DNA of 64,000 nucleotides from Streptomyces sp. AM 2-1-1 (GCF_029167645.1 NZ_CP119147.1:4172501-4236500), one strand, 5' to 3'; shown: positions 42,338 to 51,409, counted from the first letter of the stretch. Notes: generated by a model from the letters alone, not told the origin. Made by a program: numbers and translations.

Positions 42338-43705
42338 GTGAAGCAGAGAACCCAGAGCGCCGCCAGGGACGACGACGGGGGCGCGACCCCCGGCCCGGCC
42401 GTCACGTCCGCCGCGACAGAGCGTCGTTCGCCCCGGACCCGGCGCCTCCTCCCGATCCACCGCGCCTGGATCGTCGCCGCCGTGGCCTTCGTGACGATCA
42501 TCGGCGGGGCGGCCTTCAACGCCCTGCCCGGCCTCCTCATCGACCCCCTGCACACGGAGTTCGGCTGGTCCCGGGGCGAGATCGGCCTCGCCGTGTCGAT
42601 CGACCTCGCGCTGTACGGGATCACCGCACCGTTCGCCGCGGCGCTGATGGACCGGTTCGGGATCCGCCGCATCGTCGCCGGCGCGCTGACCGTGGTGGCC
42701 GCCGGTGCGCTGGGCAGCGTCTGGATGACGGCGTCCTGGCAGCTGATGGTCTACTGGGGCCTGCTGGTCGGGCTCGGCACGGGTTCCATGGCGATGTCCT
42801 TCTCCGCGACCGTCACCAACCGCTGGTTCGTCACCCGGCACGGCCTGGTCGCCGGCATCCTCACCGCCGCCGGCGCCTCCGGCCAGTTGATCTTCCTGCC
42901 GCTCTGCGCCTGGATCGTCAAGGAGCACGGCTGGCGGCCCGCCTCGGTGACCGTCGCCCTCGCCGCGCTGACCGTCGTGCCCCTCGTCTGGTTCCTGCTC
43001 CGCGACCATCCCGCCGACGTGGGACTCGCCCCCTACGGCGGTACGTACGCCGACAAGCCCGCTCCCGCGCGGGGCGCCGCGGCCAGGACGCTGCGGGTGC
43101 TGTTCGACGCGGCCCGCACCGGACCGTTCTGGCTGCTGGCCGGGGCGTTCGCCATCTGCGGCGCGTCGACCAACGGTCTGATCCGCACGCACTTCGTACC
43201 CTCCGCCCACGACCACCACATGCCGATCACGGCCGCCGCCTCGCTGCTCGCCGTGATCGGGGTCTTCGACATCATCGGCACGGTCTTCTCCGGCTGGCTC
43301 ACCGACCGCTTCGACTCCCGCCGGCTGCTCGCCGTCTACTACGCGCTGCGCGGGGTCTCGCTCCTCTTCCTGCCCCTGCTGATGGCGCCGTCGGTGCACC
43401 CGCCGATGGTCTTCTTCATCGTCTTCTACGGTCTGGACTGGGTCGCCACCGTCCCGCCCACGATCGCCCTCTGCCGGGAGCAGTACGGCGACGACAGCGC
43501 GATCGTCTTCGGCTGGGTGCTGGCCTCGCACCAGATCGGGGCGGCCGTCGTCGCGTTCCTCGGCGGAGTGGCCCGGGACGCCTTCGGCTCGTACGACGTC
43601 GTCTGGTACGCCGCCGGCGCACTGTGCGCGGTGGCCGCACTGATGTCCCTCGTCGTCCGCCGCAAGGCGCTCCCCTCCGGCGTGCAGCCGGTGGCGGCGG
43701 CCTGA
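42338..43705 (+). CDS. MFS transporter
   Basis: The 455-residue major facilitator has 12 helices. The inter-helix motif A is visible as MDRFGIRRIVAGAL (between helices 2 and 3) and again as LTDRFDSRRLLAVYY (between 8 and 9). The overall pattern (PGLLIDPLHTEFGWSRGEIG; TNRWFVTRHGLVAGILTAAG) resembles the oxalate/formate antiporter-like group. GTG 42338 is chosen; an in-frame GTG at 42266 would add 24 residues. The substrate is not known. It is followed 63 bp later by the two-TM/STAND pair. Confidence 0.87.
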   Translation: MKQRTQSAARDDDGGATPGPAVTSAATERRSPRTRRLLPIHRAWIVAAVAFVTIIGGAAFNALPGLLIDPLHTEFGWSRGEIGLAVSIDLALYGITAPFAAALMDRFGIRRIVAGALTVVAAGALGSVWMTASWQLMVYWGLLVGLGTGSMAMSFSATVTNRWFVTRHGLVAGILTAAGASGQLIFLPLCAWIVKEHGWRPASVTVALAALTVVPLVWFLLRDHPADVGLAPYGGTYADKPAPARGAAARTLRVLFDAARTGPFWLLAGAFAICGASTNGLIRTHFVPSAHDHHMPITAAASLLAVIGVFDIIGTVFSGWLTDRFDSRRLLAVYYALRGVSLLFLPLLMAPSVHPPMVFFIVFYGLDWVATVPPTIALCREQYGDDSAIVFGWVLASHQIGAAVVAFLGGVARDAFGSYDVVWYAAGALCAVAALMSLVVRRKALPSGVQPVAAA

Positions 43706-43768
43706 CGTACGGGGACGCGCCCCGGCAACTCCGGTACAGGAAGCGGCGGTCGGCGCGAGAATGGCCCC

Positions 43769-44179
43769 ATGACGGGGTGGCGCGGTGCGAGCAGGACGAC
43801 GTGGTGGGTGCTGGCCGGGGCCGGGGCGGCGGTGGCGGCCGGACTGCTGGTGTGGGTGACGGCGGCGGACCTGGAGCGTTCCAGTCAGATCGCGGGCGTG
43901 CTCGGCACGGTGGTGGGCGTCGTCGCGCTGGGGGTGGCGTGCCGGCAGCTCCGGGGCGGTACTCCCGCCGGACCCGCACCCGCACCCGTACCCGAATCCG
44001 TACGGGCGGCCGGCGGTTCCAACGCGGCACGCGGCACCATCCGGGCCGCCTCCGCGCACGACACGGCACCCGGCCCCGCGGTCCCCGGAGGGGCGGAGAG
44101 CCCCGGCATCACCGCGACCGGAGGTTCGAACGCGGCCGGCGGCGACATCGACGGCTCGACGGCGCGGCACGGCTCGTGA
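43769..44179 (+). CDS. Two-TM protein with two C-terminal GGSNAAxGxI motifs
   Basis: This 136-residue protein has two transmembrane helices at about residues 11-31 and 40-58, then a Pro/Ala-rich linker. Two copies of a Gly/Ser/Asn motif follow: GGSNAARGTI at residues 82-91 and GGSNAAGGDI at 118-127. The same motif occurs once near the N-terminus of the next gene's product. Its stop overlaps the next start (GTGA), so the two are tightly coupled. The layout (small membrane part plus motif tail next to an NLR-like protein) matches effector proteins of amyloid-motif signalling pairs. That function is inferred, not shown. Confidence 0.82.
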   Translation: MTGWRGASRTTWWVLAGAGAAVAAGLLVWVTAADLERSSQIAGVLGTVVGVVALGVACRQLRGGTPAGPAPAPVPESVRAAGGSNAARGTIRAASAHDTAPGPAVPGGAESPGITATGGSNAAGGDIDGSTARHGS

Positions 44180-46860
44180 AGCGCGAGCCGTCGGCCCCGG
44201 ACACCCCTCCGCCTCCCGGCGTCCTCGCGCACGCGGGTTCCAACGCGGCCGGCCGGGACATCCTCAACTCCGTCGCCCTGCACGTCGCCCACGCCACCCT
44301 GCCGCCCCCGGAGGCCTACGGCCCCATCCCGTCCGGTGCCGTGGGCGACGGGCTGGCGAACGTGCCGCGCGGCACCCTCTTCGTGGGCCGGTCCGCCGCC
44401 CTCGACGCCCTGGACGCGGCGTTCGAGGAGCCGGGCGGGGTGGTACTGCGGGCGGTGAGCGGACTGGGCGGCGTCGGGAAGTCGGCCCTCGCCGCCCACT
44501 GGGCGGCCGAGCACGCCACGGACCGGCTGCGGTGGTGGATCAGCGCCGACAGCGCGGCGGCCGTCGAGACCGGCCTCGCGGGGCTGGCGCGCGCCCTCCA
44601 GCCGGGGCTGGCCGGGCTCCCGCAGGAGTTGCAGCGCGAACGCGCGCTCGCCTGGCTCGCGGCCCACGACCACTGGCTGCTGGTGCTCGACAACGTCGAC
44701 CACCCCGACGACGTACGCCCGCTGCTCGACCGGCTCGGTGGCGGCGGACGGGTCCTGATCACCACCCGCCTCGCCACCGGCTGGCACCGCCTGGCCACCA
44801 CCGTCCGCCTCGGCGTCTTCGACCCCGCCGAATCCGTCGAGCTGTTCCACCGCGTCCTCACCCAGGACGGCCCGCGCGACACCGAAGGCGCCGCCGAGGT
44901 GTGCGAGGAGGTCGGCCACCTGGCGCTCGCGGTCGAGCAGGCCGCCGCGTACTGCCACGAGAACGGCACCACCCCGCGCGCCTACCTCGACATGCTGCGC
45001 TCCTGGCCCGCCGAGACGTACGCGACCGGCGCGGAGACCACCGACGCGGACCGCACGGTGGCCCGGGTCTGGCGCGTCACCCTGGACCGTCTCGCCGACA
45101 CCCCGGTCGCCGGTGACGTGCTGCGGACCCTCGCCTGGTACGCCCCCGACCACATCCCCCGCCTGCTGCTGAACGGGCTCGCCCCGCCGCCCTCGCTCGC
45201 CAAGGCGATCGGCCGGCTGGTGGCCCACAGCATGGTCTCGGTCGGGCCGGACGGTGACCTGTCGGTGCACCGCTTGGTGCAGGCACTCGCCCGCACCTCC
45301 GACCCGGACGACCGGCACCGCGCGGCGGCCGCCGTCGCGGAGGCCCGGGAGAGAGCGACCGACGGACTCCTGAGAGCCGTGCCGGACGAGGAGAAGCCGG
45401 GCACTCCGCGCCTGGGCCGGCAGCTCCTCGTCCACGCCCAGGCGCTGGCCGGGAACAGCCTGCCCGAGGACGATACGGAGGCGATGGCGCAACTGCTGGG
45501 CTGGATGGCGAGTCACCAGCTGGAGCAAGAAGCCCTGGGCACTGCCGCTGCCCTCTTCCGCCGGGCGATGACGGCCCTGATCGCGATCGAGGGTGAGAGC
45601 CACCCGGATCTGTGGACCATCCGGAGCAACCTCGCGGGCATCCGCATGGACCAGGGAGAGCCGGAGCAGGCGGGCGAGCTCCTCGAAGACGTGCTCGCGG
45701 GGATGCGGCGGCTCCTGGGGGAGGACCACCGGCACGTTCTCGGCGTCCGGATCAACCTGGCCAGCGCCGCGTACCGGGCCGGAGACATCGTCCGGGCGGA
45801 ATCCCTCTTCGACCGCGCCCTCGCCGAGGCGCTCCGGATCGGGGGCGCCGAAGACCCGTACACCCTGGACATCAGATACCGCTTGGCCCAGCTGCACGAG
45901 GCACGGGGCGACTACCGGCAGGCGCTGACGCTGCAGAAAGAGGTGCTCGCCGACCGGATGCGCATACTCGGGGACGACCATCTCGACACCCTCTCCTCGC
46001 GCGACGCCCTCGCGTACGTCCACGAGCGGAGCGGGAACCCCGTCCTGGCGGTTCCGTTGCTCCGCAGGAACCTGGACGGCCATCTGCGTCTGCTGGGCGA
46101 GGACCACACCACGACACTCCGTACCCGGAGCCATCTGGCCGAGGTGTACCGGGCGGTGGGCAACACCGGGCGAGCCCTTCTCCTGCACCGCCAGAACCTC
46201 ACCGACGCGGAACGCCACCTGGGCCGGGACCACTCGACGACGCTGGTGTACCGCCACCGTCTGGCGGACTTCTACCAGCAGACGCAGAGGCACGACGAGT
46301 CGGTCCCGCTGTACGAGCACAACGCCGCCGAGCGCACCCGGTTGAACGGCGAGGACGACCCCGACGCGCTGCGTGCCCGCCACCACCTGGCGGTCGCCCT
46401 CGCCGAGGCCGGGGAGCACGAACGCGCGCACGCGCTTCACGAGAAGAGCCTCGCCGACATGACGCGGGTCCTCGGCAAGGAGCACCGCGACACCCTCGTG
46501 GCCCGGTTCAGCATCGCGCAGAACCTTCTCGTCTCGGGCAGACCCGAAGTGGCCCTGCGGATGCACGAGCTGATCGCCGCGGACCGCTCCCGCCTCCTCG
46601 GCCCGGACCACCCGGACACCCTGTCGTCCCGGAGCCAGGTGGCGATGGCCCTCCTCCTGGTCTTCCGCCCGGCGGAAGGGATCGCCCTGCTGGAACGGAC
46701 GGTCGCCGACTGCGCTCGGGCGCTCGGAGCGGACCACCCCCAGACCGTGGCGCTGCGGGAGGACCTCGCCGAAGCGATCGAAACCGTCAGCGGGGCGCTC
46801 GGGCGATCCGGTGCGCGATCTTCACCGCGTCCCGGGCCATCTCGCGGAACATTCCGCTGA
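44176..46860 (+). CDS. NB-ARC / TPR STAND NTPase (NLR-like)
   Basis: This is an 894-residue STAND protein. The N-terminal tail holds AGSNAAGRDILNSVALHVA (residues 20-38), matching the motif of the preceding gene. An NB-ARC domain follows (FVGRSAALDALDAAF; Walker A GLGGVGKS with K102; Walker B HWLLVLDNVD; ITTRLATGW; a LALAVEQAAAY segment). The C-terminal half is kinesin-light-chain-type TPR repeats (LGEDHxxTLxxRxxLA recurs about eight times, for example GEDHTTTLRTRSHLAEVYR). GTG 44176 overlaps the previous stop. It is probably a ligand-gated switch that oligomerises. The 3' end overlaps the convergent monooxygenase by 74 bp. Confidence 0.92.
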   Translation: MKREPSAPDTPPPPGVLAHAGSNAAGRDILNSVALHVAHATLPPPEAYGPIPSGAVGDGLANVPRGTLFVGRSAALDALDAAFEEPGGVVLRAVSGLGGVGKSALAAHWAAEHATDRLRWWISADSAAAVETGLAGLARALQPGLAGLPQELQRERALAWLAAHDHWLLVLDNVDHPDDVRPLLDRLGGGGRVLITTRLATGWHRLATTVRLGVFDPAESVELFHRVLTQDGPRDTEGAAEVCEEVGHLALAVEQAAAYCHENGTTPRAYLDMLRSWPAETYATGAETTDADRTVARVWRVTLDRLADTPVAGDVLRTLAWYAPDHIPRLLLNGLAPPPSLAKAIGRLVAHSMVSVGPDGDLSVHRLVQALARTSDPDDRHRAAAAVAEARERATDGLLRAVPDEEKPGTPRLGRQLLVHAQALAGNSLPEDDTEAMAQLLGWMASHQLEQEALGTAAALFRRAMTALIAIEGESHPDLWTIRSNLAGIRMDQGEPEQAGELLEDVLAGMRRLLGEDHRHVLGVRINLASAAYRAGDIVRAESLFDRALAEALRIGGAEDPYTLDIRYRLAQLHEARGDYRQALTLQKEVLADRMRILGDDHLDTLSSRDALAYVHERSGNPVLAVPLLRRNLDGHLRLLGEDHTTTLRTRSHLAEVYRAVGNTGRALLLHRQNLTDAERHLGRDHSTTLVYRHRLADFYQQTQRHDESVPLYEHNAAERTRLNGEDDPDALRARHHLAVALAEAGEHERAHALHEKSLADMTRVLGKEHRDTLVARFSIAQNLLVSGRPEVALRMHELIAADRSRLLGPDHPDTLSSRSQVAMALLLVFRPAEGIALLERTVADCARALGADHPQTVALREDLAEAIETVSGALGRSGARSSPRPGPSRGTFR

Positions 46861-47992
46861 TGGGGTTGGAGAACCCGGTGAAGTACAGCCCCGGCGCCTC
46901 CTCGGGGGACCTGGCGCCGTGCGCCACCGGCCGCCCCCGCCGGTCCAGCACGCCGAGGTGCCCGACCAGACCTTCCAGGCCCCGCCGGTAGCCGGTCGCC
47001 GCGATCACCGCGTCCGGCGTCAGCCGCGTCCCGTCGGTCAGCACCACCGCCGACTTCTCGAACGAGGCGATGGCCGCGACCGGCCGCACCCGCCCCGCCC
47101 TCACCGCGTCGATCAGCCCCACGTCCTGCACCGGGATCGCCCCGTCCCTGACCCGTGAGTACAAGCCGGTGTCCGGGCGCGGCAGCCCCTGCGCCGCGAG
47201 GTCCGGCACCGCCGCCCTCGCCATCAGCGCGCCCGCCCGGTCGACCAGCCGCACCGGCAGCCGCCGCACCAGGATGCCGGTCGCCTGCGCGGGCCATCCG
47301 GCCGTCGACCGCCGCACGATGTGCGGGACCGTGCGCACCGCGATCCGCACCTCGGACGCCCCGCCCTCCACCAGGTCCACGGCGATCTCGGCCCCGGTGT
47401 TCCCGATCCCCGCGACGAGCACACTCCGCCCCGCGTACGGCGCCGGGTTCCGGTACCGGGCGGCGTGCACCACATCCCCGCCCCACGACTCCCGGCCGGG
47501 CCAGTCGGGCACGTGCGGCGTGTGGTTGAAGCCCGTCGCGACGACGACCGCACGACCCGTGAGCACCCGCCCACCGGTCGCCGAGAGCACCCAGCCGGCC
47601 CCGTCCGGCGCCCGGTCGATACGGGAGACCTCGACGCCGGTGATCACTTCCAGCTCGTGGAACGCGGCGTACTTCTCCAGGTACCGCACCACGTCGTCCC
47701 GGCCCACCCACCGTCCGAACTTCCGCGGCATCGCCAGCCCCGGCAGCGCCGACCAGCGCCGGGTGGTGTGCAGGTGGAGCCGGTCGTAGTGGCCACGCCA
47801 CGAGGCGCCGACCTCCGCGGCCTTCTCCAGGACGACGACCCGCACCCCCCGCGCGCGCAGCGCCGCAGCCGCCGCGAGGCCGCCGGGCCCGCCCCCGATC
47901 ACGTAGACGGGACGGTCCTCCGTACGGTCGATGGAGGCCGGGATCGCGGCGGGGCGAGCGGAACTGCCGTCAGTGGGCGCGGTGTCGGACAT
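46787..47992 (-). CDS. Flavin-containing NAD(P)-binding monooxygenase/oxidoreductase
   Basis: This is a 401-residue two-dinucleotide-domain enzyme. The N-terminal FAD fingerprint is YVIGGGPGGLAAAAALRARG. The NAD(P) fingerprint is LVAGIGNTGAEIAVDLVEGG in mid-sequence. A Baeyer-Villiger/FMO-like FAD-binding segment (VVVATGFNHTPHVPDWPG) is present, and ATGYR stands near the C-terminus. It probably oxygenates a small hydrophobic substrate using NADPH and O2; the exact type is not clear. The start is ATG 47992. It overlaps the convergent STAND gene by 74 bp, which is unusual. Confidence 0.88.
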   Translation of the reverse strand: MSDTAPTDGSSARPAAIPASIDRTEDRPVYVIGGGPGGLAAAAALRARGVRVVVLEKAAEVGASWRGHYDRLHLHTTRRWSALPGLAMPRKFGRWVGRDDVVRYLEKYAAFHELEVITGVEVSRIDRAPDGAGWVLSATGGRVLTGRAVVVATGFNHTPHVPDWPGRESWGGDVVHAARYRNPAPYAGRSVLVAGIGNTGAEIAVDLVEGGASEVRIAVRTVPHIVRRSTAGWPAQATGILVRRLPVRLVDRAGALMARAAVPDLAAQGLPRPDTGLYSRVRDGAIPVQDVGLIDAVRAGRVRPVAAIASFEKSAVVLTDGTRLTPDAVIAATGYRRGLEGLVGHLGVLDRRGRPVAHGARSPEEAPGLYFTGFSNPISGMFREMARDAVKIAHRIARAPR

Positions 47993-48203
47993 GAGCGTCG
48001 AGCCTAATCGCGTGCAGCGTGAATGGGTCTCGACGGAGAGGGGATCCCGTTGCGAATCGATCACGGGGCGGGGGCGGTTGAGCCCTCGTCGGTCCTGGTG
48101 CAGGGCGGGCCGTCCCGTCCGGCTGGTCCGGGCCAGGATGGCGACGGCGGCCCCGGCGGTCGGAGGGAGTTGCGGAGCCGGGGAGTGGTGCCGTATCCGT
48201 CGC

Positions 48204-48679
48204 TCACACGTCCCCTTCCTCCGCCTCCTCCCACGCCAACTGCGCCCGCACCAACCCGTGCCAAAGCTCCGGGTCCACGTACTCGCCCTCCTCCGGTGCC
48301 CCACACCGCCAGCTCAGCGGATACGTATTGCCCTCGGCGGCCGGGACGCCGACCCAGTGGTCCCGGGCGGCCGGTCCGAAACGGGTGGCACCGGGAGGCC
48401 AGTCGAACTCCTTGCTGGATCCGGGGGGAATCAGGAAATACGTCCACCGCGCCCCGGCGACCTCGCGCACCACGGGGCCGGGCTCACCCGCAGTGAGCGA
48501 GATCAGGTGACGGACGATCGCCTCACCCCGTACGCCCTTCAGTCGCGGATCGCGTCGAAGTGGGTTCCGGTCAGGTGCACTTGGTGTCCGCCACTGGGAT
48601 CCATGCGGGGAGTCTCTTGCTCGTCGTGGCTACGAGAATCCTGCTGGTCGCCCAGCGTGACCAGCGCGACACGGTCCAC
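48204..48679 (-). pseudogene. Frameshifted small hypothetical gene
   Basis: The first part reads from GTG 48679 (or ATG 48604): DRVALVTLGDQQDSRSHDEQ and then MDPSGGHQVHLTGTHFDAIR, hitting a stop at 48539. The next frame continues without a break in sense: RLKGVRGEAIVRHLISLTAG, then RWTYFLIPPGSSKEFDWPPG and WVGVPAAEGNTYPLSWRCG, to the stop at 48204. Both halves together look like one protein of about 157 residues of a type common in streptomycetes, so a 1-base indel near 48540 is likely. It could be a sequencing error. The 3' half alone has a GTG start at 48473. No function is known. Confidence 0.6.
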
Positions 48680-48752
48680 ATCGGAGCGATGTGGAGGAGA
48701 GAGTGGCGGCTGTGGGAACGAGTGGTGGGCCCACGCGGGTGCGCCGGCTCAT

Positions 48753-48887
48753 GGGGGCCTGATCCGGATCCACCGGACACGCGCCGGACTCACACAGAAG
48801 GAGTCGGCGGACCGGTTCCTCATCTCCGAATCGTTGATGATGGGCGCCTACGGACGCGCCGAGCGCATCACGTCGTCGGAGTCAGGT
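48753..48887 (+). pseudogene. XRE-family HTH remnant
   Basis: A short stretch reads GGLIRIHRTRAGLTQKESAD, then RFLISESLMMGAYGRAERIT. This is clearly the helix-turn-helix of the XRE/DUF5753 regulators common in Streptomyces. It has no start and no sensor domain; the frame runs into unrelated sequence and a stop near 48945. It is a gene fragment, probably from a longer XRE-DUF397 pair. Confidence 0.6.
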
Positions 48888-48965
48888 GATGAACCCGGCG
48901 GAGGGACGCAGTCGTGTGTTCGTGGAGGGCCGAGGCGGCGATGAGTTGATCTCCAAGTCCGAGCA

Positions 48966-49129
48966 GGCTCAAGTCCGGCCACAGCGACAACGACGGTGGC
49001 GCCTGTGCCGAGGTCGCCGCCTGTCCGCACACCGTCCACGTGCGCGACTCCGAGGTGACCGACGGCCCGGTCTTCGCGGTCGCGCCCGACGCCACGAGCG
49101 CGTTCGTCACCGGGACCGTCGGCGCCTGA
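48966..49129 (+). pseudogene. DUF397 remnant
   Basis: In a frame without a start codon the sequence reads KSGHSDNDGGACAEVAACP, HTVHVRDSEVTDGPVFAVAP and SAFVTGTVGA to the stop at 49127-49129. This is the DUF397 pattern (KSSYS..GG.C.EVA...VAVRDSKDPDGP). An in-frame stop lies just before it. It normally pairs with an XRE regulator, and the XRE remnant lies 80 bp upstream. Confidence 0.65.
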
Positions 49130-49156
49130 CCCGTACCCACCCGGCGTACGTACGTC

Positions 49157-49741
49157 CTACAGGCCCGGCGCCCCCCACACCGGGAACCACCGGGCCAGCT
49201 CCTTCTCCACCCGCAGGTCGTCCCCGAGTGCGGCGCGGACCTGGAGCTCCAGGCCGTTGTCCCGCTTCTCCCCGGCGCCGGTGAGCGGGGCGAACGGGTA
49301 GAAGGTGCCGCGCTTGTAGAGGTACACCAGTGCCAGCGAGCGGCCCTCCGGGTCGCGGAAGCCGATCAGCGAGCAGAGCAGGTGCGGGCCGAAGCCGCCG
49401 TCCTGGAGCAGTGTGTTCACCGCGTGCAGGTCGTTGACGAGGGCGGCCAGGTCGTCCGGGGGCTGCTGCGCGAGCAGCCAGGTGTAGCCGTACGCGTCCT
49501 GGCTGATCGTGACCGGTTCCCCGCCCCGGCCCGTGTCGGCGTCCAGTAGCTCTCGTACGTCGTCCTGGAGGCGGGCGAAGGTGCCGCCCTCCACCCCCGC
49601 GAAGCAGACCGAGCCGAGACCGGACGGGGCGAATCCGGTGGCGGCCTGCAGGGTCAGGGCGGCGGACGGTACGGCGAAGAGCTGGTCGAGATCGGGACGG
49701 GCCGGCTTGCTCCGGCCGAGGATCGCGTCGAACAGACCCAC
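49157..49741 (-). CDS. PspA-associated protein PspAB
   Basis: This is a 194-residue cytoplasmic protein starting VGLFDAILGRSKPARPDLDQ with LFAVPSAALTLQAATGF, which I recognise as PspAB, a partner of the phage-shock protein A system in actinobacteria. It ends with PFAPLTGAGEKRDNGLELQ and an RWFPVWGAPGL tail. GTG 49741 has GGAGG nine bases upstream. It lies 95 bp downstream of htpX on the same strand, a known pairing of envelope-stress genes, and is likely co-transcribed with it. Confidence 0.88.
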   Translation of the reverse strand: MGLFDAILGRSKPARPDLDQLFAVPSAALTLQAATGFAPSGLGSVCFAGVEGGTFARLQDDVRELLDADTGRGGEPVTISQDAYGYTWLLAQQPPDDLAALVNDLHAVNTLLQDGGFGPHLLCSLIGFRDPEGRSLALVYLYKRGTFYPFAPLTGAGEKRDNGLELQVRAALGDDLRVEKELARWFPVWGAPGL

Positions 49742-49835
49742 GGAGGTTCCTCCAGGATGACCGGGACCGGCGGGAATCACAGGACTGCGGGAAGCACGGG
49801 ACGTCGGGATTCACTGGACGTCGGGGATGCCGGGC

Positions 49836-50747
49836 CTACGGGCGGGACAGGTCGGCGGAGATGCGGGCCAGCTGGTCGAGGCGCTGCTCCAGCGTCGGGT
49901 GCGAGGAGATCAGCCGGCTGAAGCTCTCCTTCGAGGAGAACGCGGGGACGAAGTAGAAGGCGTTGTACGGCTCAGCTTTCCGCAGGTCCTCGGTGGGTAT
50001 GCGCGCCATCTGCCCGCTGACCTTCGTCAGGGCGGAGGCGAGGGCCGAGGGGCGGCCCGTGAGCAGGGCGGCGGTGCGGTCGGCCGAGAGCTCGCGGTAG
50101 CGGGAGAGCAACCGCGTGAGCAGGAAACTCAGTGCGTAGACGACCGCGCTGATCAACGGGATCAGCATGAGGATGACACCCGCCGGGTCGTTGCCCCGGC
50201 TGTTGCGGGCGAAGCCGCCCCACAGGGCCACTCGGGTGATGATCCCCGCCAGCACGCCCAGGAACGACGCGATGGTCATGACCGCCACGTCCCGGTGGGC
50301 GACGTGCGACATCTCGTGCGCGAGGACACCCTCCAGCTCCTCGGGCTCCAGCCTCCGCAGCAGCCCGGTGGTGGCGCAGACCAGGGCCGTCTTCTCGTTC
50401 CGGCCGGTCGCGAAGGCGTTCGGTACGTCACTCCGCGCGATGGCGACCCGGGGTTTCTCCATGTTCGCCAGGGCGCAGATCCGGTCGATCGCCCCGTGCA
50501 GCTCCGGAGCCTCCTCGGGCGTGACCACGCGGGCCCCCATCCCGTAGGCGGCGATCCGGTCGCTGAACCAGAACTGCACGACGAACAGCCCGCCGGTGAT
50601 GATCAGGATCACCGGCCAGGAGCCGCGCAGCACGGCGAGCAGCACCCCGACGAGGACCACGTACAGCAGACCGATGAAGAACATGGTCGACACCATGCGG
50701 GTGGTCAGGCCCCGGTCGGGGGCGTAACGGGATCTGGCTCTGGCCAT
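49836..50747 (-). CDS. htpX: Zinc metalloprotease HtpX homologue
   Basis: The 303-residue membrane M48 protease has two N-terminal helices (MVSTMFFIGLLYVVLVGVLL and SWPVILIITGGLFVVQFWF). The zinc motif is VLAHEMSHVAHRD (HExxH), followed by more helices (FLGVLAGIITRVALWGG, LILMLIPLISAVVYALSFLL-like). The third ligand region is RYRELSADRTAALLTG. It degrades misfolded membrane proteins in the cytoplasmic membrane. The start is ATG 50747 with GGAGGCA upstream. It is paired with pspAB downstream. Confidence 0.95.
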   Translation of the reverse strand: MARARSRYAPDRGLTTRMVSTMFFIGLLYVVLVGVLLAVLRGSWPVILIITGGLFVVQFWFSDRIAAYGMGARVVTPEEAPELHGAIDRICALANMEKPRVAIARSDVPNAFATGRNEKTALVCATTGLLRRLEPEELEGVLAHEMSHVAHRDVAVMTIASFLGVLAGIITRVALWGGFARNSRGNDPAGVILMLIPLISAVVYALSFLLTRLLSRYRELSADRTAALLTGRPSALASALTKVSGQMARIPTEDLRKAEPYNAFYFVPAFSSKESFSRLISSHPTLEQRLDQLARISADLSRP

Positions 50748-50904
50748 CGGTGCCTCCTGTGCCTCGCCTCGTACGCCTTCCATGGTGCTCCTGCCCGGCG
50801 GAAAGGGGCGGGTCCCCGGGGGAGGCGGCGCCGGATAGCGTGATCGGCGACGTGCGGAGACGTCCGGCGGCCGGACGGCGGACACGGACAGGAGAGAGGC
50901 GACG

Positions 50905-51273
50905 ATGCCGAAGCCCGAGATCGAACCCCCCGCGGGCGATCCGCCCACCGACCTGCTGATCAGGGACCTCGTGGTCGGGGACGGTGAGGAGGCGAGGCGC
51001 GGCCAGGTGGTCTGGGTGCACTACGTCGGGATCACCTTCGCGACGGGCAAGGAGTTCGACTCGTCCTGGGAGCGGGACGAGCCGTTCAAGTTCGCCGTCG
51101 GGGGCGGCCGGGCCATCAAGGGGTGGGACCGGGGCGTCGTCGGCATGAGGGTCGGCGGCCGGCGCGAACTCGTCGTCCCCCCGCGCCTCGCCTACGGCAA
51201 GCAGTCCCCCTCCTCCCTGATCCCCCCGGGCTCGACCCTCGTCTTCGTGGTGGACCTGGTGCGGGTGGCGTGA
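50905..51273 (+). CDS. FKBP-type peptidyl-prolyl cis-trans isomerase
   Basis: The 122-residue protein is one FKBP domain: GQVVWVHYVGITFATGKEFD, SSWERDEPFKFAVGGGRAIK, GWDRGVVGMRVGGRRELVVP and PPGSTLVFVVDLVRV. The active-site residues (Tyr, Asp, Phe, Trp and a final Phe) are all present. It has no signal peptide, so it is cytoplasmic. The start is ATG 50905 after GAGAGAGG. It is divergent from htpX and may help folding under the same stress, by proximity only. Confidence 0.95.
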   Translation: MPKPEIEPPAGDPPTDLLIRDLVVGDGEEARRGQVVWVHYVGITFATGKEFDSSWERDEPFKFAVGGGRAIKGWDRGVVGMRVGGRRELVVPPRLAYGKQSPSSLIPPGSTLVFVVDLVRVA

Positions 51274-51409
51274 CACGGGAAGGCGCGTCGTCCGACTGCG
51301 GTGTCGTGCCAGGCGCCCGGCCGACGAGACGGGTCGGCGGACAAATTCCGTGAGGACGTGGCCGTGCCCCCGTTAACGTGACGGGACATGGTCAATCTTG
51401 GGGGGCCGG

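Noticed and set aside
43885..46737. Minus-strand frame of 950 codons
   Set aside because: It mirrors the STAND gene; no domain is recognised and its composition is that of antisense to TPR repeats.
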